Shown: positions 26,056 through 34,233 of the stretch, piece after piece
Layout of the letters: every line of letters starts with the position of its first letter
Numbering within the stretch: the stretch's first letter is position 1
Translations under genes and position numbers: made by a program
The notes under the pieces: generated by a model
Databases searched by the model: none
What the model was told of the DNA's origin: nothing
What the model saw: only the letters and a program-made list of their open reading frames with translations
Origin: Verrucomicrobiota bacterium
GTDB taxonomy: Bacteria; Verrucomicrobiota; Verrucomicrobiia; Methylacidiphilales; UBA1321
DNA: 44,185 nucleotides
Direction of reading: 5' to 3'
Assembly (NCBI GenBank): GCA_013285645.1
Contig: JABDHJ010000019.1
Coordinates: forward strand, 1-44,185

Positions 26056-27168
26056 TTAGGTGGTTAGCGCAGCTTCGTTTTCGAGCTGCACGTCGTCGGC
26101 GCGCGTGCCGGAGGTGCTGGGCAGCTTCGGCACGAACACGTAGTTAGGGGCGGCCTGCTGGCGGCGATGGATTTGGAGGATTTGCTTCCAGGTTGCCCAG
26201 AGGCCGTGGGTGGCCGGCGGCAGGTCGTGCTCGATCGCCTTGCGCAGGCGCGGCAGATTATAGAAGGGCACGGAAGGGAACATGTGGTGTTCGACATGGT
26301 GCTGCATGTTCCAGTAGAGGAACGCGGGGAACCACGAGCAGGTGAAGGTGCGGCAGGAGAGGCGGTGGTCCGGCACGTCGGGAGACAGGCCGACGTGCTG
26401 CGGCATGCCGCAGAGGAAGCCGAGCCAGCTGCAGTATTGGGTACTAAAGCTGACGAGGACGATCAGGAACCAGTGGCCAGTCGCAATGAAGATCGCGGCG
26501 AGCGTCGCGTGGCCGAGGAGTGTGAACCGGGCCCAGTCGCGGTGTTCCTTGCGGAGCTTCTCGTTGCTTTCGGGCAGCACATGCTCATACCAGTCGTTGT
26601 CCATGTGGCCCGTGGCGCGGCGGTAATACGCGCGCAGAATGTTCCAGGTGTTCACCGGGTTCCACGCGAACAGGCTCAGCCAGAACTGCCAGTCCCTGAA
26701 GGTGAATTTCTGCGGCAGGACGACCTCACCGTCGTAATCGTGATGGACCGTGACCTGATGGTGCCGGATGTGGCTGGGCCTGAACCAGACCTGGTCCCAC
26801 CAGGAGAGAAAGGAGAAGATCTTGAGGAAAAATTCGTTGAGCGACTTCGTCTTGAAGGGCGTCTTGTGGCTCATTTCGTGACAGGCCGTACCGCCGAGGA
26901 ACGCACTGAACGTGCCGTGGGCGAAAAGCGCCGCGAGCAGCACCGGAATCGACCCGTACCAGTTATCGCGATGGACGTTGGTGAAGGCGAGGTAGGCAAG
27001 CGAGCCGGTCAACACCCACAGGCCGAGTTGCCCGAATACCTGCTTCAGGCCGTGCCAGTCGCTGCATTTCATCAGCTCGCTCATGAGCTTCGGGTCGACT
27101 TCGCAGCGGTACCACCGGATTTTGGAATCTTTGCGGAACTTGGGCTCGGCCGGGGCGGCGGTTTGCAT
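26056..27168 (-). CDS. Membrane fatty acid desaturase/hydroxylase family protein
   Basis: A 370-residue integral membrane di-iron enzyme. All three His boxes are present: ACHEMSHKT, HIRHHQVTVHH and WNMQHHVEHHMFP. Hydrophobic segments (LGLWVLTGSLAYLAF, IPVLLAALFAHGTFSAFLGG, LAAIFIATGHWFLIVLVSF) fit the fold. Desaturation of a lipid acyl chain, or hydroxylation of a related substrate, is the family role. It shares its leader with a divergent AraC gene only about 35 bases away and is followed by phyH, suggesting one lipid-modification unit. Confidence 0.87.
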   Translation of the reverse strand: MQTAAPAEPKFRKDSKIRWYRCEVDPKLMSELMKCSDWHGLKQVFGQLGLWVLTGSLAYLAFTNVHRDNWYGSIPVLLAALFAHGTFSAFLGGTACHEMSHKTPFKTKSLNEFFLKIFSFLSWWDQVWFRPSHIRHHQVTVHHDYDGEVVLPQKFTFRDWQFWLSLFAWNPVNTWNILRAYYRRATGHMDNDWYEHVLPESNEKLRKEHRDWARFTLLGHATLAAIFIATGHWFLIVLVSFSTQYCSWLGFLCGMPQHVGLSPDVPDHRLSCRTFTCSWFPAFLYWNMQHHVEHHMFPSVPFYNLPRLRKAIEHDLPPATHGLWATWKQILQIHRRQQAAPNYVFVPKLPSTSGTRADDVQLENEAALTT

Positions 27169-27203
27169 ATAGACAATTGAAGCATTTCGAGGGAATTTCA
27201 GGA

Positions 27204-28040
27204 ATGGCTGAGCTGACCAAAAACATATCCACAGTTAACATGTCTCGGAATTCGCCGGACGTGGTTTTCGGCGATGTCTGGTATAATCCGGGTGGGGAAT
27301 GCGGGCCGCGCATCCAGCAGGACTATCAACTGGTTATCGTGCATCTGGGCGAGGCGAATGTGTCGTTTGACGGTGAACGGCGCACGATCTCGCCCGGTTC
27401 AGTTGCGTTGATGTTGCCTGGACGAAAGGAACATTTTCGTTTTTCGCGTCCACATCGGACCCATCATAGCTGGTGCGCGGTTCATCCCCATGCCGTGCCG
27501 GGTTCATTGCGAAAACGGTTGTCTGCGTTACCGCAGGTGCAGGTTCAATCGCAAACCTTTGAGTTGCTAATGAAGGCTGCCTTTGGCATTCGCGCTTGGC
27601 GCCAGAAGGAGGGGCAGGACATGTTTCGGGTCCTCGGATTGGCTTTGCTCGAAGAATACATTCGGATGGCGAAAGCGGGGGCGGATGAAACGAATCGCGA
27701 AAGCCCCTGCGAACGGGCGCGGCATTATCTCGAGGAACATTGCGGCGAGGAGGACTGCTTGAAAAAGGCATCGCAGCAGGCGGGGGTGACGCCGCAACAT
27801 CTCATCCGGCTCTTTCGGCAACAGCATTTGCCCACGCCGGGAAAATATCTCTGGCAAACACGCGTAGAGCAGGGTGCGGGGTTGCTCACGGCGACGGGAT
27901 TGACCGTTTCTGAAATCGCTGACCGGTGTGGGTTCAAGAATCCATTTCATTTCTCGCGCCTATTGCGAAAAATGCAGGGCGTTTCACCGAGAGAGTTGCG
28001 GCAGAGGGCTTGGGAAAAGATATCGGTCGATAACAAGTAG
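27204..28040 (+). CDS. AraC-family transcriptional regulator
   Basis: A 278-residue regulator with an N-terminal cupin-like sensing domain (GPRIQQDYQLVIVHLGEANVS, GSVALMLPGRKEHFRFS) and two C-terminal helix-turn-helix motifs (CLKKASQQAGVTPQHLIRLF; LTVSEIADRCGFKNPFHFSR then PREL). The ATG at 27204 has GAGGG about 10 bases upstream and is preferred over TTG 27177; ATG 27240 is also possible. It is divergent from the desaturase-phyH pair and is the obvious candidate to control it and itself. Confidence 0.9.
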   Translation: MAELTKNISTVNMSRNSPDVVFGDVWYNPGGECGPRIQQDYQLVIVHLGEANVSFDGERRTISPGSVALMLPGRKEHFRFSRPHRTHHSWCAVHPHAVPGSLRKRLSALPQVQVQSQTFELLMKAAFGIRAWRQKEGQDMFRVLGLALLEEYIRMAKAGADETNRESPCERARHYLEEHCGEEDCLKKASQQAGVTPQHLIRLFRQQHLPTPGKYLWQTRVEQGAGLLTATGLTVSEIADRCGFKNPFHFSRLLRKMQGVSPRELRQRAWEKISVDNK

Positions 28041-28091
28041 CCGCCGCCGTGAGGCGGTGGTTTTCCCACGCTCTTACGAGCGCTGCTACGC
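28033..28091. repeat. REP-like palindromes overlapping the methyltransferase stop
   Basis: A GTAGCCGCCGCCGTGAGGCG + GTGG unit (from about 28037) is followed by CCCACGCTCTTACGAGCGCT + GCTACGC (28065-28091). The second unit is the intergenic partner of the element in the prcB propeptide. Its end includes the stop codon (28086-28088) of the next minus-strand gene. Confidence 0.78.
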
Positions 28092-29015
28092 TGCTACGCC
28101 GCTAGCGAGTGTCGGCTGGAAGTGAGGCGGTTCGGATTCTGGCAGGAGGAGTTGAACCTCGATTTGCTGGAGACCGGCGGCACTGAGCCACTCGCGCAGA
28201 TCGGTCTCGCTGAAGCCGAGCCAGTAATCGCCGTAGAGTTCGCGGGCCTGGTCGAAATGATGCTGATTGAGGTCGAGTACGATGAGCTTGCCTCCCTTGC
28301 GCAGAAGTTTCGCGGCGGCGGCGAGGGCCTGCTGGGGATTGGCGACGTGATGCAGCGCCTGGCTGAGGATGACGATATCGACGCTGCGGGCGGGGATGGG
28401 TGGGTCGGCCAGATCGCCGAGGCGATATTCGAGATTTGGGATGCCCTTTTTCTTCGATTCCGCGCGACCAAAGGCGACCATCTTGGGCGAGTTATCGACC
28501 GCAATGACTTTCTCTGCGCGGCGTGCGAGTAATTGCGAAAGCCAGCCCTCGCCCGCGCCGAGATCCGCGACGACGACTTTCGGAACTAGCTGAGCCAGGA
28601 GCGGCCCGATCTCGGTCCAGGTGCGACCGGGGCAGAAGCTTTTGCCGAGGCGGCCGGCGACGCGGTTGAAGTATTCGCGCGCGGCGATGCGGCGCTTATC
28701 GAGGACGAGCTTGAGGCCGGAGGAATCGGCCTTGGCCCCGGGCACTTCGGAAAGAGTCAGCAGCGCCGAGTCGAGGATCTGGCGGTTTTCCTTCGTCAGT
28801 TTTTTGACCAGCGAGTAATAAGTGCGTTTGCCCTCACGGCGCGGCTGGACGAGGCCGACGCGGCGGAGATGGGCCAGATGAGTCGAGATGCGCGACTGGC
28901 CGAGATGCAGGATTTCCTGCAATTCCGCGACGGAAAGCTCCTCCTCCTCCAACAGCGCGAGGATGCGCAGGCGGGTGGGATCGTGCAGGGTCTGCCACAG
29001 GGCGCGATAGGACAT
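28086..29015 (-). CDS. ArsR-type regulator fused to a SAM-dependent methyltransferase
   Basis: A 309-residue fusion. The first 95 residues are a winged helix of ArsR type (LHDPTRLRILALLEEEELSV, LGQSRISTHLAHLRRVGLVQ, GKRTYYSL). Residues about 145-300 are a class I methyltransferase with motif I VVADLGAGEGWLSQLLAR, acidic VIAVDNSPKMV, and DIVILSQALHHVANPQQAL. No metal-binding Cys pair of ArsR proteins is visible in the recognition helix region. The C-terminal residues GVAA are encoded by a palindromic repeat. Fusions like this are known, and the methyl acceptor and operator are unknown. Not part of an ars operon here. Confidence 0.88.
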   Translation of the reverse strand: MSYRALWQTLHDPTRLRILALLEEEELSVAELQEILHLGQSRISTHLAHLRRVGLVQPRREGKRTYYSLVKKLTKENRQILDSALLTLSEVPGAKADSSGLKLVLDKRRIAAREYFNRVAGRLGKSFCPGRTWTEIGPLLAQLVPKVVVADLGAGEGWLSQLLARRAEKVIAVDNSPKMVAFGRAESKKKGIPNLEYRLGDLADPPIPARSVDIVILSQALHHVANPQQALAAAAKLLRKGGKLIVLDLNQHHFDQARELYGDYWLGFSETDLREWLSAAGLQQIEVQLLLPESEPPHFQPTLASGVAA

Positions 29016-29063
29016 GCGCCCATTACATCTACGTATCGAGATGCGTCAATGGTTTTGAGGAAG

Positions 29064-29163
29064 AATTTTTGACGGAATTAACGGAATTTTTGGGGGACAG
29101 AGAAAAACCAGGATATACGGATTTTTCTTCCCCCTTCTTCCATTCGTTAATTCCGTCAAAATT
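29064..29163. repeat. Inverted repeat GACGGAATTAACG...
   Basis: AATTTTTGACGGAATTAACG (29064-29083) and its inverted copy ATTCGTTAATTCCGTCAAAA (29142-29161, continuing to 29163) flank a 50-base A/T-rich spacer. The right arm touches the stop codon of the metal ATPase. Related fragments lie near 14650-14690 and 37580-37615, so this is a dispersed sequence. It may act as a bidirectional terminator for no gene pair that I can see, since both neighbours are read leftward. Confidence 0.7.
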
Positions 29164-31166
29164 CAGTTTCGGAACCCGAGCAACCTCAGTCCATTAAGGC
29201 AAACAAGAACGGTGCTGCCTTCATGCCCGACGACGCCGAGGGGGAGGGGCAGATTGAAGCCGAGCGCGGAGATGATGAGGACGACGATGACGGCGAGGGC
29301 GAAGGTCAGGTTCTGATAGACGACGGTGCGGGTGCGGCGACTGATCGCGAGCGTGAAGGGGATGCCTTCGAGCGCGTCGCTCATGAGGACGATATCGGCG
29401 GTTTCCATGGCCACATCGGTCCCGGCGGCACCCATGGCGATGCCCACATCGGCGGTGGCGAGCGCGGGTGCGTCGTTGACGCCGTCGCCGACCATGGCGG
29501 TCTTGCCGAGTTCCTTGAGCTTTTGAATCGCGCGCACTTTGTCCTGCGGCAGAAGATCAGCGTAAACATCATCGACTCCGCACGCTTTGCCGACGGCGGC
29601 GGCGACGCGCTTGCCGTCGCCGGTGAGCATCGCGATTCGCTTCACGCCGAGTTCGCGCAAGCGAGCGATGATCAGCGGCGCTTCGGCGCGCACTTTGTCA
29701 GCCACGGCGATGAAGCCGAGATAGCGGACGGTCGGCGCTTTTTCATCGCCAATAATTTCGCCGACGAGCATGCCGGTCTTGCCCGCGTCGTGGAGGAGAT
29801 TCATCTGCTCTTCGAGCGCGGTCCGTTCCGGTGACTCGTAGCCGTCGAAATACTTGAGATTGCCCACGGCGATGCGGCGTCCCACGACATCGGCGCTTAC
29901 GCCGTGTCCGGCCACCGACTGAAATTTGGTGACGCGCTCGATCGGCATGAAGCGGCGCTTGGCCTCGGCGACGATGGCGCGCGCCACCGGATGTTCGCTG
30001 CGGCCCTCAACTGCGGCGGCGAGCCAGAGCAGTTCCTCTTTTGAGCAGCCGATATCGGATGGGGATTGCTCCGGACGCACGATGACTTGAAGATCGGTGA
30101 CGACGGGACGGCCTTCGGTCAACGTGCCGGTCTTGTCGAAAGCGACGATTTCGATGGCCGCCGCTTTTTCGAGATAGACGCCGCCCTTGAAGAGAACGCC
30201 GCGCCGCGCCGCCGCCGCGATGGCGGAAAGAATCGAGGCGGGTGTGCTGATGACCAATGCGCAGGGCGACGCGACGACCATCACGGTCATGGCGCGGTAA
30301 AAGGTCGATTGGAACGGCTCGTGAAAGAGATAAATCGGCACGACGATGAGTGAGACGGTGAATAGGATGACGCCGAGCGCGTACCATTGCTCCGCTTTTT
30401 CGAGGAAGCGTTGAGTTGAGGCCTTTTGGCTCTGGGCCTTTTCGACCAACTCGATCAACTTGGCCAGGGTCGATTCGATGGCGGGTTTGGTGGCGCGCAT
30501 CTCGAGACCGCCTTGTTCGTTGAGCGTGCCCGCGAAGAGCGGATCGCCCGGCTTTTTCTCAATCGGCAATGATTCGCCGGTGATGGAGGATTGGTTGACG
30601 TGGCTCATGCCCTCGATCACCACGCCGTCGATCGGGATGCTTTCGCCGGGGCGAATCAGGACAATGTCGCCGACGACAAGCTCGTCGATTTTGACCAGCC
30701 TCGTTTCGGTCCCCCGCTTGCACAGCGCGGTTTCGGGTCGCAGTTTCATCAACGCGGAAATGGCGGAACGGCTGCGTTCCATCGCCAGTTCCTGCAACGT
30801 ATTCGAGAGCGAAAAAAGGAAGAGGAGCATAGCACCCTCGAACGCGTGATTGACGTAGGCCGCCCCGAGCGCGGCGAGTACCATGAGCAGATCGACATCC
30901 ACCGTTCCACCAAGAAGGGAACGAATGCCCTTGATTGTCCCGCGCGTGCCGCCCGTCAGATAAGCGATGAGAAAGAGCCACGGCGCGAGTCCGGCAGGAA
31001 AGCCGAGGGAAGTCCCGAAGCGGCCCAGAAGCATGAAAACGAATGTGGCTAGCACGCACAAGATTTCCGGGGCGGCCCAGTTGATGCCGGAGAGCAAATT
31101 GGGTGTTGCTGGCTGTCTTGAAGATGAAGATGGAGCGCTCGGAAAGGCGGGCGTTTCATCACTCAT
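29163..31166 (-). CDS. P1B-type heavy-metal-transporting ATPase (P1B-4-like)
   Basis: A 667-residue inner-membrane metal exporter. Motifs: transmembrane metal site SPCALVIST (SPC, not CPC), phosphorylation DKTGTLTEGRP, SEHPVARAIV, MLTGDGKRV and MVGDGVNDAPAL, and a last-helix HEGSTVLVCLNGLRLL. SPC together with HEG(G/S)T is the signature of the P1B-4 subgroup, which moves Co2+, Fe2+ and sometimes Zn2+. No cytosolic metal-binding CxxC domain precedes the first membrane segment, as in that group. Annotation as a Zn/Cd exporter would be less well supported. Upstream, an ArsR-fusion gene follows on the same strand after an inverted repeat. Confidence 0.9.
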   Translation of the reverse strand: MSDETPAFPSAPSSSSRQPATPNLLSGINWAAPEILCVLATFVFMLLGRFGTSLGFPAGLAPWLFLIAYLTGGTRGTIKGIRSLLGGTVDVDLLMVLAALGAAYVNHAFEGAMLLFLFSLSNTLQELAMERSRSAISALMKLRPETALCKRGTETRLVKIDELVVGDIVLIRPGESIPIDGVVIEGMSHVNQSSITGESLPIEKKPGDPLFAGTLNEQGGLEMRATKPAIESTLAKLIELVEKAQSQKASTQRFLEKAEQWYALGVILFTVSLIVVPIYLFHEPFQSTFYRAMTVMVVASPCALVISTPASILSAIAAAARRGVLFKGGVYLEKAAAIEIVAFDKTGTLTEGRPVVTDLQVIVRPEQSPSDIGCSKEELLWLAAAVEGRSEHPVARAIVAEAKRRFMPIERVTKFQSVAGHGVSADVVGRRIAVGNLKYFDGYESPERTALEEQMNLLHDAGKTGMLVGEIIGDEKAPTVRYLGFIAVADKVRAEAPLIIARLRELGVKRIAMLTGDGKRVAAAVGKACGVDDVYADLLPQDKVRAIQKLKELGKTAMVGDGVNDAPALATADVGIAMGAAGTDVAMETADIVLMSDALEGIPFTLAISRRTRTVVYQNLTFALAVIVVLIISALGFNLPLPLGVVGHEGSTVLVCLNGLRLLGFRN

Positions 31167-31262
31167 GCGGCGAGGATAGACGAAGCCTCATCCGGCACAA
31201 AACGATATTCGCATCCCGGAAAGTGCGCTTGCCGGAATGATTTAGTCGGGCAAGGATAGGGC

Positions 31263-31871
31263 ATGAACCCATCGCGCCTTTTCCTCCTCGTTGTGGCCGG
31301 TTGTTGTTTGTTTTCTCCCAGATTGCTGCTGGCGCAGGCCCCTCCCTTTACACCAGACAAGCAATATAGCGCCGATGAGGTCATCACGACGAAGGACGGC
31401 ACCAGCGTTACCGTCAAGGCCTACATGGATAATGGCAAGATGCGGAATGAAATGAACACGCACGGAATGAACGTCGTTTCGATCATTCGTCCGGACGAGA
31501 AGAAAATGTATTCGGTGATGCCGGCCCAAAAGATGGTGATGGAAATGCCGCTTGATCCCGAAAAGATGAAAGCCAAGATGCCTTCGACTTCGGGAGATGA
31601 CGGCAAGTTTGAATTGGTCGGGCCCGACATGGTGGACGGCGCGGCTTGCACGAAGTACAAGATGACCAGCAAGGACAACAAGGTGTTCTTCTGGTGGGTC
31701 AAGGACGCGACCAAGGCGCCGGTCAAGATGACATCTGATGACGGTTCATTCACCATCGTCTGGAAGAATTACAAGGCAGGTCCACAGGATGCGGCGCTGT
31801 TTGAGCCGCCCGCCGGATATCAGGTGATGAACATGCCGAGTGGAATGGGGATGCCCGGCGGCGGACAGTAA
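31263..31871 (+). CDS. Secreted DUF4412-like protein
   Basis: A 202-residue exported protein of unknown role. It has a signal peptide (LFLLVVAGCCLFSPRLLLAQ) and a beta-rich body with alternating strands (TSVTVKAYMDNGKMRNE, VVSIIRPDEKKMYSVMP, KVFFWWVKDATKAP) resembling the DUF4412/LolA-like fold. The C-terminus is Met/Gly-rich (MNMPSGMGMPGGGQ), which could bind copper or another soft metal, though this is speculative. Its stop is 8 bases before the Rieske gene, which has GGAG in that gap, so the two are coupled. Confidence 0.75.
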   Translation: MNPSRLFLLVVAGCCLFSPRLLLAQAPPFTPDKQYSADEVITTKDGTSVTVKAYMDNGKMRNEMNTHGMNVVSIIRPDEKKMYSVMPAQKMVMEMPLDPEKMKAKMPSTSGDDGKFELVGPDMVDGAACTKYKMTSKDNKVFFWWVKDATKAPVKMTSDDGSFTIVWKNYKAGPQDAALFEPPAGYQVMNMPSGMGMPGGGQ

Positions 31872-31879
31872 GGAGTCCC

Positions 31880-32932
31880 ATGCGAAGTCACGCAGAAATC
31901 GAGTTGACCGAGGAGGTTCCCTTTCAGGTCATGAAGGGCACCTGGCAACCTGTGGCGAACAGCGCGGAATTGCCACCGGGAAAAATCATTTCCTACCGGC
32001 TTTTTGATATCGATATTGTGGTGGCGCGATTTCCTTCCGGTCTCATGGCCGCCGAGGACAGTTGCCCGCACAAGGGCGCGCGCCTGAGCCGGGGTCATCT
32101 CTGCGGGGAGGAACTGCAGTGCCCTTATCACGGCTGGCGGTTTAACGTGACCGGGGAATGCACCAATATTCCCTCGCTGATCGATCCGCCAAAGGACAAG
32201 CTTCGGCTTTCCCACCTGCGCCATTTTCCGATTCAGGAGCGGTACGGCATGATCTGGGTGCAGATGGAACCCGATCCATCGGTGCGGTTGCCTGACGTCC
32301 CTGAATTCGAGGACCCGGCGTGGACGTATCTGGTGGGGCCTCCGACATCGTTCAAGGCGGGCTTTCGGCGCGAGATCGAAAATTATCTCGATATGACCCA
32401 CTTCGCCTTCGCCCATTCCACGACGCTTGGTCAGGCCGCCAGCCCCACTGTCCCGGACATGGATATCTCCCTTCACGCGGACGGTTTTCAGATGGACGCT
32501 CCCTTCCCCGCGCTGGAAAGCCCTCACGAACAACCGGGCAAATTGATGAGCGCCCATCACCGCCGTCAACGCTGTTTTCTGCCCAACTTCACCACCATTC
32601 GCCAGACCTTTGCCGACGGGGATGAGCGGGTGCTTGTCCATATTCCGTCGCCGAACACAGGTACCGATTGCACCTGCTTCTGGGCCCTGGCGGTTTCGCC
32701 CGGATTCAACGGGCCGCCTCCCCAGGACCAATTGCAATTCGCCATCAAGGTACTCGATGAAGACCGGATCATGTGTGAAAACCAGATGCCGCGTGAAGTG
32801 CCGATCAACCCGAGCCGCGGAGGATGGGGCGTGCTCGTCACGCCGGGCGATACCCTGGCCAACACATTCCAGAAATCTTTTCGCAGATACCTGCTCGACC
32901 GGCTTGCAGTCAAAGTGAATGGCACCGGGTAA
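31880..32932 (+). CDS. Rieske non-heme iron oxygenase
   Basis: A 350-residue oxygenase large subunit. The Rieske 2Fe-2S ligands are CPHKGARL and CPYHGWRF, and the mononuclear iron site is ENYLDMTHFAFAH (the E..DxxHxxxxH pattern). This matches the vanillate O-demethylase and chlorophyllide/pheophorbide oxygenase-like families. A cognate reductase is not adjacent. The ATG at 31880 has AAGGAG 4 bases upstream. Substrate unknown. The coupling to a secreted DUF4412 protein does not point to an obvious pathway. Confidence 0.9.
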   Translation: MRSHAEIELTEEVPFQVMKGTWQPVANSAELPPGKIISYRLFDIDIVVARFPSGLMAAEDSCPHKGARLSRGHLCGEELQCPYHGWRFNVTGECTNIPSLIDPPKDKLRLSHLRHFPIQERYGMIWVQMEPDPSVRLPDVPEFEDPAWTYLVGPPTSFKAGFRREIENYLDMTHFAFAHSTTLGQAASPTVPDMDISLHADGFQMDAPFPALESPHEQPGKLMSAHHRRQRCFLPNFTTIRQTFADGDERVLVHIPSPNTGTDCTCFWALAVSPGFNGPPPQDQLQFAIKVLDEDRIMCENQMPREVPINPSRGGWGVLVTPGDTLANTFQKSFRRYLLDRLAVKVNGTG

Positions 32933-32967
32933 CCTTGTCCCGCGCGGTGATTCGTCTATACTAGGAC

Positions 32968-34092
32968 ATGTCCTTTTCAGAAACCTTTCGCGATCCGGCT
33001 TTGCTGAATAGCCGCGTGCTGCGCCGTTTTGCCTCGCTGTTACAGACAAAGGACAATGCCGAATTGGAGTCGATGGCTGGTGAGGCGGAGAAGCTGACGC
33101 GCCAGAATTTTGGCCGGACGATGCGGCTTTTTGCGCCGCTCTATCTTTCCAATGAATGCGTCAACATCTGCAAATATTGCGGCTTCTCGCGCGACAATCC
33201 GATCCTGCGGGTGACGTTGACGGTGGACCAAGTCGAGACCGAGGCGAGGCATCTTTGGGAGCAAGGTTTTCGCAACGTGCTTCTCGTTGCGGGTGAGCAT
33301 CCGAAGTTTGTCTCGACCGATTATCTCGCGCAATGTGTCGAGCGGCTGGCGAAATTCATTCCGGCGCTTTCGCTGGAAGTGGGGCCGATGGAGACGGTCG
33401 ATTACGTGCCGAGCGTGCGCGCGGGGGCGGAAGGACTTGTCGTTTATCAGGAGACATATGATCGCGTTGCTTACGCGGAGCTTCACACTGCCGGGCCGAA
33501 GAAGGATTTCGACTGGCGGCTCGATTGTCCCGAGCGCGCTTATGCGGCGGGCTTTCGTCGTCTGGGCCTTGGAGCGCTTTTTGGGCTGGCACCGTGGGAG
33601 CAGGAGGCGTTGAATCTCGCCGCGCATGTCGATTATCTGCTGCGCCATTGCTGGAAGTCGTCGATCACGGTTTCGTTGCCACGGTTGCGTCCAGCGGCGG
33701 GGCAATTCGAACCCCGATTTGAATTCAATGATCGCGCGTTGGTGCAGGTCATCTTGGCCATGCGGCACTGTTTTCCGCAGGTGGGCATTGTGCTTTCGAC
33801 GCGGGAATCGGCCGCGTTGCGTGATCGCTTGGTGCGACTCGGCGTTACCATGATGAGCGCCGGATCGCATACCGAGCCGGGCGGCTACACGGGCGCGGGG
33901 GAGGAATCAATTCATACGACGCAGCGCGGCAAGGCCCTGCCGGTAATCGCTTCAGAAGGAGAACATCTCAGCGCGACGGAACAATTCGCCATTGCCGACG
34001 AGCGTTCACCTGCCGAAGTGTCAGCGCGGCTTAGGGAATTGGGTCTGGAACCGGTCTGGAAAGATTGGGATGCGGCGTTGGCTCCGGTTTAA
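32968..34092 (+). CDS. thiH: 2-iminoacetate synthase ThiH
   Basis: A radical-SAM enzyme that splits tyrosine to give dehydroglycine for the thiamine thiazole ring. The cluster motif CVNICKYCGFS (CxxxCxxC) is at about residues 67-77, preceded by FAPLYLSNE. The family features VLLVAGEHP, EVGPMETVDYV and SAGSHTEPGGYTG follow. At 374 residues it has the normal ThiH length. It starts 35 bases after the Rieske gene. No thiG, thiS or thiF is adjacent, and the leader is too short for a TPP riboswitch, so control must come from elsewhere or from the upstream transcript. Confidence 0.93.
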   Translation: MSFSETFRDPALLNSRVLRRFASLLQTKDNAELESMAGEAEKLTRQNFGRTMRLFAPLYLSNECVNICKYCGFSRDNPILRVTLTVDQVETEARHLWEQGFRNVLLVAGEHPKFVSTDYLAQCVERLAKFIPALSLEVGPMETVDYVPSVRAGAEGLVVYQETYDRVAYAELHTAGPKKDFDWRLDCPERAYAAGFRRLGLGALFGLAPWEQEALNLAAHVDYLLRHCWKSSITVSLPRLRPAAGQFEPRFEFNDRALVQVILAMRHCFPQVGIVLSTRESAALRDRLVRLGVTMMSAGSHTEPGGYTGAGEESIHTTQRGKALPVIASEGEHLSATEQFAIADERSPAEVSARLRELGLEPVWKDWDAALAPV

Positions 34093-34104
34093 AGGCAGGG
34101 AATT

Positions 34105-34233
34105 GCCACAAAGAACGCAGAGAGCACAAAGGATTGGGAACGAGATAATACTCGGTCGATCGCTCCTGTGGAGATCTCTGCAAAACTCTCACATGTATCA
34201 ATATTCTTTGTGCTCTTTGCGTTCCTTCGCGGC
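34105..34233. repeat. Inverted repeat of GCACAAAG type
   Basis: GCCACAAAGAACGCAGAGAG + CACAAAG (34105-34131) faces a diverged inverted copy (34206-34233). The 74-base interior holds no gene. The right arm ends at the stop codon of the convergent lipoprotein gene. The sequence type is widespread as a dispersed repeat in bacteria of this kind, and here it may end both transcripts. Confidence 0.75.

Noticed and set aside
32933-32967. TPP riboswitch before thiH
   Set aside because: The leader is 35 bases, too short for the aptamer, and no THI-box bases are present.
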